DNA of 44,796 nucleotides from DASVDE01 sp036381235 (GTDB taxonomy: Bacteria; Actinomycetota; Thermoleophilia; Solirubrobacterales; 70-9), in the NCBI GenBank assembly GCA_036381235.1, contig DASVDE010000007.1, positions 1 to 44,796 of the forward strand, given 5' to 3'. The notes beneath the pieces were generated by a model. The model was not told the DNA's origin and searched no databases. It saw only the letters and a list, made by a program, of their open reading frames with translations. Every line of letters starts with the position of its first letter. The stretch's first letter is position 1. The position numbers were made by a program, and so were the translations under genes. Below are positions 38,610 to 44,796 of this stretch, in pieces.

Positions 38610-38615
38610 TAGACT
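38610..38615 (+). promoter_or_regulatory. -10 hexamer TAGACT of the carboxylase gene
   Basis: TAGACT ends 11 bases before ATG 38627. No ribosome site is present in the interval. Confidence 0.4.
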
Positions 38616-38626
38616 GCGCGATTCTC

Positions 38627-40195
38627 ATGCGCGAACGCAACCCGGTCACCCACGAGGAGAAGCTCGCCTACCTGCGAGAGCTGCGCGAGGCGGCGATCCA
38701 CTCCGCCTCCGAGGAGGCGGTGGAGAAGCAGCACGCCAAGGGCAAGATGACCGCCCGCGAGCGGGTCGAGAAGCTGCTCGACCCCGGCTCCTTCGAGGAG
38801 CTCGACACCTTCGTCCGCCACCGAACCTATGACTTTGAGATGCAGAAGCGTCGGCCCTGGGGGGATGCCGTCGTCACCGGTCACGGCACGATCGACGGCC
38901 GCACCGTCTTCGTCTTCTCCCAGGACTTCACCGTCTTCGGCGGCAGCCTCGGCGAGGTGATGGCGGAGAAGATGTGCAAGGTGATGGATCTTGCCGCCCA
39001 GGTCGGGGCGCCGGTGATCGGCATCAACGACTCCGGCGGCGCCCGTATCCAGGAGGGCGTCGTCAGCCTCGGCGCCTACGGCGACGTCTTCGTCCGCAAC
39101 GTCAAATGCAGCGGCGTGATCCCGCAGATCAGCCTGATCATGGGCCCCTGCGCCGGTGGCGCCGTCTACTCGCCGGCGATGACCGACTTCATCTTCATGG
39201 TCAAGGAGACCAGCCACATGTTCATCACCGGCCCCGAGGTGATCAAAACGGTTACCGGCGAGGAGGTCGAGTTCGAGGAGCTGGGCGGGGCGATGAGCCA
39301 CAACTCCAAGTCCGGCGTCGCCCACTTCGCCGCCGAGGACGAGGAGAGCTGCCTCGAGGACGTTCGTTATCTGCTCAGCTTCCTGCCCTCCAACAACCTG
39401 GAGGCCCCACCGCGCTTCGAGCCGAGCGACGACCCCGAGCGCGAGGACCCGGAGCTGGACACGCTCGTCCCCGACGACCCCTCCAAGCCCTACGACATGC
39501 GCGAGGTGATCTCCCGCATCGTCGACGACGAGGAGTTCTTCGAGGTCCACGAGCACTTCGCCAAGAACATCGTCTGCGGCTTCTCACGGCTCGATGGCTA
39601 CCCGATCGGGATCGTCGGCAACCAGCCGGCCTTCCTCGCCGGCGTGCTGGACATCGAGGCCTCCGAGAAGGCCGCCCGCTTCGTCCGCACCTGCGACGCC
39701 TACAACGTCCCGATCGTCACCTTCACCGACGTGCCCGGCTTCCTGCCCGGCACCGACCAGGAGTGGAACGGGATCATCCGCCACGGCGCCAAGCTGCTCT
39801 ACGCCTTCACCGAGGCGACGGTGCCGAAGCTCACCGTCGTCACCCGCAAGGCCTATGGCGGTGCCTACGACGTCATGAACTCGAAGCACATGCTGGCCGA
39901 CTACAACGTCGCTTGGCCGACGGCGGAGGTGGCGGTGATGGGGCCGGAAGGCGCCGTCAACATCATCTACCGCAAAGACATCTCCTCATCGCCGACGCCC
40001 GACGAGCGACGGCAGAAGCTGATCGACGACTACAAAGCCCACTTCGCCAACCCCTACTCGGCGGCGGAGCGCGGCTATATCGATGACGTGATCGAGCCGC
40101 ACGAGACCCGGCCGAAGCTGATCAAGGCGCTGCGTATGCTGCAGAGCAAGCGGGTCGAGCAGCCAAAGCGCAAGCACGGCAACATCCCGCTGTGA
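38627..40195 (+). CDS. Acyl-CoA carboxylase beta subunit (propionyl/methylmalonyl-CoA type)
   Basis: 522 residues, biotin-dependent carboxyltransferase. MTARERVEKLLDPGSFEE near the start, then FSQDFTVFGGSLGEVMAEKM, GINDSGGARIQEGV and MGPCAGGAVYSPAMTDF (oxyanion glycine pairs), and in the second half GFLPGTDQEWNGIIRHGAKLLYAF and TRKAYGGAYDVMNSKHM. It moves carboxyl from biotin to propionyl-CoA or acetyl-CoA. The matching biotinylated alpha chain is not in the window. ATG 38627 fits the family start (the longer frame is antisense to the secreted protein). GTGA overlap with the epsilon-like gene. Confidence 0.92.
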   Translation: MRERNPVTHEEKLAYLRELREAAIHSASEEAVEKQHAKGKMTARERVEKLLDPGSFEELDTFVRHRTYDFEMQKRRPWGDAVVTGHGTIDGRTVFVFSQDFTVFGGSLGEVMAEKMCKVMDLAAQVGAPVIGINDSGGARIQEGVVSLGAYGDVFVRNVKCSGVIPQISLIMGPCAGGAVYSPAMTDFIFMVKETSHMFITGPEVIKTVTGEEVEFEELGGAMSHNSKSGVAHFAAEDEESCLEDVRYLLSFLPSNNLEAPPRFEPSDDPEREDPELDTLVPDDPSKPYDMREVISRIVDDEEFFEVHEHFAKNIVCGFSRLDGYPIGIVGNQPAFLAGVLDIEASEKAARFVRTCDAYNVPIVTFTDVPGFLPGTDQEWNGIIRHGAKLLYAFTEATVPKLTVVTRKAYGGAYDVMNSKHMLADYNVAWPTAEVAVMGPEGAVNIIYRKDISSSPTPDERRQKLIDDYKAHFANPYSAAERGYIDDVIEPHETRPKLIKALRMLQSKRVEQPKRKHGNIPL

Positions 40196-40395
40196 TCGAG
40201 GTGCGCACAGCCACGGCCGACGAGCGCGAAGCGGCCGCGGCGATCGCCGCGGTGCAGCGCTTCATCTCGGAGACTTCCTCGACAGAGACCCCCGCGGAGC
40301 CCTACAGTCAGTGGCAGCGGGCTGCGCTGGTGGAAGGAGTCAGCGCGAAGGGAACCGTGCAGGATCTAAAAGGAGGCTCGAAATGGCTGTCGTGA
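40192..40395 (+). CDS. Acyl-CoA carboxylase epsilon-like small subunit
   Basis: 67 residues, GTG start four bases inside the carboxylase beta gene. TADEREAAAAIAAVQRF then SQWQRAALVEG resembles the short actinobacterial AccE/PccE subunits, which have an Ala-rich helix followed by a Trp-containing tail. Epsilon subunits stabilise the alpha-beta complex in Streptomyces and mycobacteria. Similarity is low, as usual for this fast-changing subunit, so position carries most of the weight. The end overlaps the dodecin start. Confidence 0.6.
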   Translation: MIEVRTATADEREAAAAIAAVQRFISETSSTETPAEPYSQWQRAALVEGVSAKGTVQDLKGGSKWLS

Positions 40396-40592
40396 AGATC
40401 ATCGAGCTGGTCGGCAGCTCGAAGACGTCCACCGACGACGCGGCGCGTCAGGCGCTCGCCCAGGCTCAGGGCTCGCTGCGAAACATCCGCGCCGTAGACA
40501 TCGTCTCCACCGGAATCCGCGGCGAGAACCTCGACGAGTACCGCGCCCACGTCCGCGTTGCGTTCCTCATAGAGGGCACCGAGGTCGACTGA
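40383..40592 (+). CDS. Dodecin family flavin-binding protein
   Basis: 69 residues, MAVVKIIELVGSSKTSTDDAARQALAQA: the dodecin start with V-x-K-x-I-E-(L/I)-V-G-x-S-x-x-S, and a closing strand EYRAHVRVAFLIEGTE. Dodecins are 12-mers that store FMN/riboflavin or CoA. The Trp at the usual flavin-stacking place is replaced: the region reads RNIRAVDIV instead of the usual x-W-x-E-V, so ligand binding may differ. AAGGAGG seven bases before ATG 40383 is one of the best ribosome sites in the window. It overlaps the epsilon-like gene by 13 bases. Confidence 0.85.
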   Translation: MAVVKIIELVGSSKTSTDDAARQALAQAQGSLRNIRAVDIVSTGIRGENLDEYRAHVRVAFLIEGTEVD

Positions 40593-40594
40593 GC

Positions 40595-40619
40595 CTGAGG
40601 CGCCTAAAAGACGCCTCAG
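40595..40619. terminator. Hairpin after dodecin
   Basis: CTGAGGCG (40595-40602) and CGCCTCAG (40612-40619) form an 8-bp stem with a 9-base loop just after the dodecin stop codon. There is no T-run behind it, so it may instead act as an RNA end-stabiliser or attenuator ahead of the sulfite reductase gene. Confidence 0.5.
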
Positions 40620-40651
40620 AGCTAAATACCTGAATCCCGGTCCGGTTTTGC

Positions 40652-40657
40652 TATTTT
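40652..40657 (+). promoter_or_regulatory. -10 hexamer TATTTT of the sulfate-reduction operon
   Basis: TATTTT ends seven bases before ATG 40665. The 72 bases after dodecin are markedly A/T-rich for this window, as expected for a promoter. No ribosome site is seen. Confidence 0.5.
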
Positions 40658-40664
40658 GCGGGGC

Positions 40665-42497
40665 ATGGACCTGGCTATCGAGGAAGGCAAGAAGCAGGAC
40701 GGCAAGGGGCGGGTCGGGACGCTGGAGAACCCGGAGACCTACGAGAACGTCCCCGGCCACGTGATCCCGATCATCGAGCGGGAGTTCGACGACTTCGACA
40801 CCGAGGCCGAGAAGTTCCTCGCCGGCGACACGCCGGAGGAGAAGTTCATCGGCTTCCGCCTCAAACAGGGCGTCTACGGCCAGCGCCAGCCCGACGTGCA
40901 GATGGCGCGGGTGAAGCTCCCCTTCGGCGGCGTCACGCCGGAGCAGATGGAGGCCTTCGCCAGCGTGATCGAGAAGTACGCGCCGCTCAACAAGGGCCAC
41001 ATCACGACCCGGCAGAACATCCAGATCCACCACGTGCCGCTGCGTGACATGGAGTCGCTGATCCGCGAGATCTCCGCCGTTGGCCTTTCCTCCCGCGAGG
41101 GCTGCGGCAACACGGTGCGCAACGTCACCGGCGATCCCTGGGCGGGCGTCGCCCCCGACGAGGTCTTCGACCCGACCCCCTACGCCGGCGCCTATGTGCG
41201 CTACTTCGTCCGCCACCCGACCACGCAGCTGATGCCGCGCAAGATCAAGACCTCCTTCACCGGCTCCGACGAGGACCGGGCTATCAGCGGCATCCATGAC
41301 ATCGCCTTCCTCGCGCGCGAGCGGGACGGGGTTCGCGGCTTCGAGATGCGAGTCGGCGGCGGCACCTCGATCATGGCGCGCGTAGCGCCCACCCTGAGCG
41401 AGTTCGTCGAGGCCGACAACGGCGAGTACCTGAAGGTCGCCGAGGCTGCGCTGCGGATCTTCGACCGCCAGGAATGGCTGCGCGTCAACCGCGCCCGCGC
41501 CCGGATCAAGGTCCTGGTCGACAAGATCGGGATAGAGGCCTTTCGCGAGATGGTCGAGGAGGAGTTGCAGGGCGACTGGGTCGCCGAGCGCGACTTCGAC
41601 GTCGAGCGGCTGCGCTTCGACGACGACGAGGCGGCCGGCGCCCCTCCCCCCCCGGCCGAGACGGGCTCCCCAAATGGGGATCGATCCGAGTTCGAGCGCT
41701 TCCTCGCCGGCAACGTCCAGGCTCAGCGCCAGGAGGGCTTCTCGACCGTCGAAGTCAAGGTCGAGCGCGGAGACCTGACGCCGGAGCAGTTCCGCGGGCT
41801 GGCCGCGATCATGCGCGAGTTCACCGGCGGCTACGCGCGCAGCACCGTGCAGCAGAACTTCGTCCTGCGCTGGGTGCGCGACGGCTCCCTCTACGACGTC
41901 TGGCAGCGGCTCGGTGAGCTTGGCCTGGCCGAAGCCGGCGCGCGGGAGATCACCGACGTCGTCTCCTGCCCCGGCACCGACAGCTGCAAACTCGGGATCA
42001 CCAGCTCGATGGGCCTCAATCGGGCGGTCAAGGAGCGGTTGCAGTCGCTGGAGATCGACGACGAGCTGACCAAGCAGATCCACGTGAAGATGAGCGGCTG
42101 CCCCAACGGCTGCTCCCAGCACCACATCGCCAACATCGGCTTCTACGGCGCCTCGCTGAAAGTCGGCGACCGTCAGATCCCTGCCTACATCCCGCACATC
42201 GCCGGCAATTACGTCGGCGGCGAGGTGGTCTTCGGCAAGCGGCTGAAGGCGCGCCTGCCCGCCAAGCGGGTGCCGGAGGCGGTCGAGCGCTGGGTTCGGT
42301 TGTATGAAGCCGAACGGTCCGAGGGCGAGAAGTTCAACGACTTCGCCACACGGGTGGAGACGAAGCGCTTCGAGGAGGAGATCAAGGACCTGACGATGCC
42401 GATCGAGTTCTCGCCGGAGACGGTCGAGCACTTCGTCGATTGGAGTCGCAGCGATCCCTACAAAGTCGAGCGTGGCGAGGGGGAGTGCGCAGTTTGA
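40665..42497 (+). CDS. sir: Ferredoxin-type sulfite reductase (siroheme, 4Fe-4S)
   Basis: 610 residues. Two repeats of the nitrite/sulfite reductase fold; the cluster and siroheme ligands are C435-x5-C441 (SCPGTDSCKLG) and C479-x3-C483 (SGCPNGCSQHH). An N-terminal repeat carries GHITTRQNIQIHHVPL and EGCGNTVRNVTGDPWAG. Siroheme enzymes for nitrite and sulfite look alike; the next three genes are all for sulfate activation and reduction, so sulfite is preferred. A Pro-rich linker (GAPPPPAETGSP) at about residues 325-337 is an unusual insertion. The start is ATG 40665; three codons further upstream begin with TTG but have no support. Confidence 0.88.
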   Translation: MDLAIEEGKKQDGKGRVGTLENPETYENVPGHVIPIIEREFDDFDTEAEKFLAGDTPEEKFIGFRLKQGVYGQRQPDVQMARVKLPFGGVTPEQMEAFASVIEKYAPLNKGHITTRQNIQIHHVPLRDMESLIREISAVGLSSREGCGNTVRNVTGDPWAGVAPDEVFDPTPYAGAYVRYFVRHPTTQLMPRKIKTSFTGSDEDRAISGIHDIAFLARERDGVRGFEMRVGGGTSIMARVAPTLSEFVEADNGEYLKVAEAALRIFDRQEWLRVNRARARIKVLVDKIGIEAFREMVEEELQGDWVAERDFDVERLRFDDDEAAGAPPPPAETGSPNGDRSEFERFLAGNVQAQRQEGFSTVEVKVERGDLTPEQFRGLAAIMREFTGGYARSTVQQNFVLRWVRDGSLYDVWQRLGELGLAEAGAREITDVVSCPGTDSCKLGITSSMGLNRAVKERLQSLEIDDELTKQIHVKMSGCPNGCSQHHIANIGFYGASLKVGDRQIPAYIPHIAGNYVGGEVVFGKRLKARLPAKRVPEAVERWVRLYEAERSEGEKFNDFATRVETKRFEEEIKDLTMPIEFSPETVEHFVDWSRSDPYKVERGEGECAV

Positions 42498-42513
42498 GCG
42501 TGCGATTTCCGCG

Positions 42514-43233
42514 ATGAAGCCCGCCCCTGCCACACTTCCCGCTCCGATGCCGACCGCAACCGACATCGACCACGAGGCCGTCGCTGCGGATCTCGAGGGC
42601 CGCTCCGCGCAGGAGGCGCTGGAGTGGATGTTCGGCGAATTCGGCGCCGATCACTACATCGCCTGCTCGTTCCAGAAAACGAGTTCGGTGACCGTGCACA
42701 TGGCGACTGAGATCAACCCCGAGGCGCGCTTCTTCTACCTCGACACCGACGTTCTCTTCTCCGAGTCCTACGCGACCCGCGACCGGCTGGCGGAGCACTT
42801 CGGCGTCGAGTTCGACCGCTTTCACAACCTCACCCTGGAAGAGCAGGCGGCCGAGCATGGCGACGAGCTGTGGAAGCGCGATCCCGACTCCTGCTGCGGC
42901 CTGCGCAAGGTCGAGCCGATGCGGCGCGCCCTCTCTTCCGTAGACTGCTGGGTCGCCGGCGTCCGCCGCGAGGATTCCACCAACCGCGCCAAGACCCCGA
43001 AGTTCGGCTGGGACAAGCGGTTTGGGCTGTGGAAGCTCAACCCGCTCGCGGACTGGTCCGAGCGCGACGTCTGGAACTACATCCGTGAGCACCACCTTCC
43101 GTACAACCCCCTCCACGACCAGGGCTACCCGTCGATCGGCTGCACACACTGCACGCAGCCGGTTGGGCCGGGCGCCTCGCCGCGCGACGGCCGCTGGGTG
43201 GGCGTCGCCAAGACGGAGTGCGGGATCAACTAG
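42514..43233 (+). CDS. cysH: Phosphoadenylyl/adenylyl-sulfate reductase (Fe-S type)
   Basis: 239 residues. C127 and C128 (DSCCGLRK) with C210 and C213 (SIGCTHCTQPV) are the four cluster ligands of the APS-type reductase, which PAPS-only enzymes lack. The nucleophile is Cys236 in KTECGIN. CSFQKTSS (51-58) is the sulfate-binding start and LNPLADWSERDVW the usual mid segment. It reduces APS (or PAPS) to sulfite with thioredoxin as donor. The last residue is Asn where His is usual. ATG 42514 begins 16 bases after the sulfite reductase stop; ATG 42547 is also possible. Confidence 0.9.
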   Translation: MKPAPATLPAPMPTATDIDHEAVAADLEGRSAQEALEWMFGEFGADHYIACSFQKTSSVTVHMATEINPEARFFYLDTDVLFSESYATRDRLAEHFGVEFDRFHNLTLEEQAAEHGDELWKRDPDSCCGLRKVEPMRRALSSVDCWVAGVRREDSTNRAKTPKFGWDKRFGLWKLNPLADWSERDVWNYIREHHLPYNPLHDQGYPSIGCTHCTQPVGPGASPRDGRWVGVAKTECGIN

Positions 43234-43293
43234 CGGCACACCGCGGCAACCTGACTTCCCCTTTCCCTTCCCCGACCGATTGGTGATACCCCG

Positions 43294-44388
43294 ATGAGCG
43301 AGACGATGACCGAGCTTTCCCTGACACTTTCCGAGCGCCACACCGCCGACTTCGAGATGATCGGCAACGGCGGCTTCGAGCCGCTGGTCGGCTTCCAGGG
43401 CTCCGCCGACTGGCAGCGCGTCTGCGACGAGATGCGCACCGCCGACGGCGACTACTGGCCGATCCCGATCACCCTGGCGACCGACCTCGAGTGCGAAGTC
43501 GGCGACGTCGTTTCCCTCTCCAGCGATGAGGGCAAGCCGCTGGGGCGGATCAAGGTCGAGGAGATCTTCGAGCGCGACGTGCGCGAGGAGGCCGAGAAGG
43601 TCTACGGCACCACCGACGAAGGGCACCCGGGCGTCGCCGCGATCTACGAGGAAGGCAACCGCTGCATCGCCGGCCCGATCGAGGTCGACGCCCTGCCGGA
43701 CCACGAGGAGGCGTTCATGCGTCGCTACCTCACCCCGGCCGAGACCAAGGCGGAGTTCGAGAAGCGCGGTTGGAAGCGGATCGTCGCCTTCCAGACCCGC
43801 AACCCGATCCACCGCGCCCATGAGTACCTGACCAAGGCGGCGCTCGAGGTCTCCGACGGACTGTTCCTGCACCCGTTGATCGGCGAGACGAAGCCGGGCG
43901 ACATCCCGGCGGATGTGCGAATGCGCTGCTATGAGGTGTTGATGGAGCGCTACTACCACCCGGAACGCGTGATCCTCGGCGTCAACCCCGCGAAGATGCA
44001 CTACGCGGGCCCCCGTGAAGCCGTACTGCACGCGATCATCCGCCGCAACTACGGCTGCACCCACTTCATCGTCGGCCGCGATCACGCCGGAGTCGGCGAC
44101 TACTACGGCACGTATGACGCGCAGCGGATCTTCGACGACATCGACGTCGGCGAGCTCGGGATCCAGCCGCTCTTCTTCGAGCACACCTTCTGGTGCCATC
44201 AGTGCGAGGGGATGGCCTCCGACAAGACCTGTCCCCACCCGCAGGAGTCGCACCTGTTCCTATCCGGTACAAAGGTGCGAGAGATGCTCGCTCGCGGCGA
44301 GACCCCACCGCACGAGTTCACCCGCGAGGAGGTGGCCGAGATCCTGATCGACGCCTACAGAACGGGAGCAGCCTCAGATGGCGGGTGA
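43294..44388 (+). CDS. sat: ATP sulfurylase (single-chain Sat)
   Basis: 364 residues. The catalytic QTRNPIHRAHEYL (167-179) with its two His, GRDHAGVGDYYG (261-272) and LSGTKVREML near the end are all standard. C301-x2-C304-x8-C313 followed by His315 resembles the zinc site described in Thermus ATP sulfurylase. It makes APS from ATP and sulfate. This is the homo-oligomeric form and not the CysDN GTPase-driven one, so sulfate activation is done by a single chain here. The adjoining cysC gene overlaps its 3' end by 11 bases. Confidence 0.95.
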   Translation: MSETMTELSLTLSERHTADFEMIGNGGFEPLVGFQGSADWQRVCDEMRTADGDYWPIPITLATDLECEVGDVVSLSSDEGKPLGRIKVEEIFERDVREEAEKVYGTTDEGHPGVAAIYEEGNRCIAGPIEVDALPDHEEAFMRRYLTPAETKAEFEKRGWKRIVAFQTRNPIHRAHEYLTKAALEVSDGLFLHPLIGETKPGDIPADVRMRCYEVLMERYYHPERVILGVNPAKMHYAGPREAVLHAIIRRNYGCTHFIVGRDHAGVGDYYGTYDAQRIFDDIDVGELGIQPLFFEHTFWCHQCEGMASDKTCPHPQESHLFLSGTKVREMLARGETPPHEFTREEVAEILIDAYRTGAASDGG

Positions 44389-44796
44389 GCAGGGATTCTG
44401 CCTCTGGTTCACTGGCCTCTCCGGGTCCGGGAAGACGACGATCACCAACGTCCTTGTCAAGGAGCTGCGCCGGCGCGGCTCGAAGCTCGAGGTCCTGGAC
44501 GGCGACATCGTGCGCCAGAACCTCTCCAAGGGTCTCGGCTTCTCGAAGGAGGACCGCGACACCAACATCCGCCGGATCGGTTTCGTCGCCAAGCTGCTCT
44601 CGCGCAACGGCGTCGTCGCCATCACGGCGGCCATCTCGCCCTACCGCGACGTGCGCGACGAGGTCCGCCGGCTCGCGCAGGAGGACGGCATCCCCTTCGT
44701 CGAGGTCTTCGCCGAGGCGACGATCGAGGCCCTCGTCGAGCGCGACGTGAAGGGCCTCTACGAGAAGGCCCTCGCCGGCAAGATCTCGCACTTCAC
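44378..44796 (+). CDS. cysC: Adenylylsulfate kinase (3' end cut by window)
   Basis: 139 residues visible. P-loop GLSGSGKTTI near the start, then VLDGDIVRQNLSKGLGFSKEDRDTNIRRIGFVAKLL and ITAAISPYRDVRDEVR, which is the APS-kinase DGD and SPYR pattern. FVEVFAEATIEALVERDVKGLYEKA follows, so only the last 30-40 residues are missing. It phosphorylates APS to PAPS. With an Fe-S type CysH that can use APS directly, PAPS may serve sulfotransferases as well. ATG 44378 lies 11 bases inside the sat gene. Confidence 0.93.
   Translation, partial: MAGEQGFCLWFTGLSGSGKTTITNVLVKELRRRGSKLEVLDGDIVRQNLSKGLGFSKEDRDTNIRRIGFVAKLLSRNGVVAITAAISPYRDVRDEVRRLAQEDGIPFVEVFAEATIEALVERDVKGLYEKALAGKISHF

Noticed and set aside
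40308..44253. Two long reverse-strand frames over the sulfur operon
   Set aside because: Both lie antisense to sir, cysH and sat, which have intact motifs.
1..44796. tRNA, rRNA, CRISPR arrays, classical insertion sequences, integrase and phage genes
   Set aside because: None found on reading the gaps and protein motifs; gaps are too short for CRISPR arrays, and no transposase motif was seen.

Overview
The window reads as chromosomal DNA of a high-GC actinobacterium. The best guess is class Thermoleophilia (Solirubrobacterales-like). This is inferred from gene content: an acyl-CoA carboxylase beta chain followed by an epsilon-like small protein, a B12-independent-looking mutase large chain, GAAC-N4-GTTC LexA boxes, a DUF6458 membrane protein, an AbiEi/DUF559 nuclease gene and type 2 IleS. 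No rRNA, tRNA, CRISPR, phage or classical transposase gene was seen. Coding density is very high: no gap exceeds 300 bases, and several convergent neighbours overlap at their 3' ends (12488-12499, 20181-20200, 36503-36510).

Layout. 1-7.2 kb: DUF6458 membrane protein, BtrH-like protein divergent from a PAP2 phosphatase, ychF, a lipocalin-fold CrtC/AttH-like protein, an aldehyde dehydrogenase, and convergent to it a lipoprotein-fumC pair. 7.2-13.4 kb: an M15-like peptidase, then a ThDP decarboxylase of the benzoylformate type directly followed by a fused FAD/Fe-S 2-hydroxyacid dehydrogenase, then an SDR. 13.4-20.7 kb: ileS, a DUF4258/DUF2283 pair, tautomerase and thioredoxin, polyprenyl-phosphate mannosyltransferase-like enzyme, polX. 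20.2-27 kb: membrane protein, otsB, a TauE/SafE exporter split into two half-size genes, PAC2 protein, a large UvrD-like/PD-(D/E)XK Fe-S nuclease, inositol monophosphatase-like protein.

27-33.5 kb is an envelope and stress region: a very basic small protein behind two adjacent LexA boxes, a 700-residue secreted protein translationally coupled to a sigma factor fused to its own zinc-finger, membrane anchor and proline-rich tail, a UDP-glucuronate decarboxylase-like enzyme, and a secreted two-repeat protein with a structured 5' leader. 33.6-40.6 kb carries methylmalonyl-CoA mutase large chain, a TIR-bounded nuclease cassette, prmA, a secreted protein, propionyl-CoA carboxylase beta chain, an epsilon-like subunit and dodecin. 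40.6 kb to the end is an assimilatory sulfate-reduction operon: sulfite reductase, Fe-S APS reductase, ATP sulfurylase and APS kinase (cut by the window edge).

The most unusual item is the 969-bp cassette at 35247-36215. A 307-codon AbiEi/DUF559 endonuclease gene begins inside one 35-bp palindromic end and stops inside the other. The two ends match at 32 of 35 positions in inverted orientation, and the only three differing bases are the start codon itself. A second general feature is that many genes lack a Shine-Dalgarno and instead have a TANNNT -10 hexamer 6-11 bases before the start codon, which points to widespread leaderless transcription.
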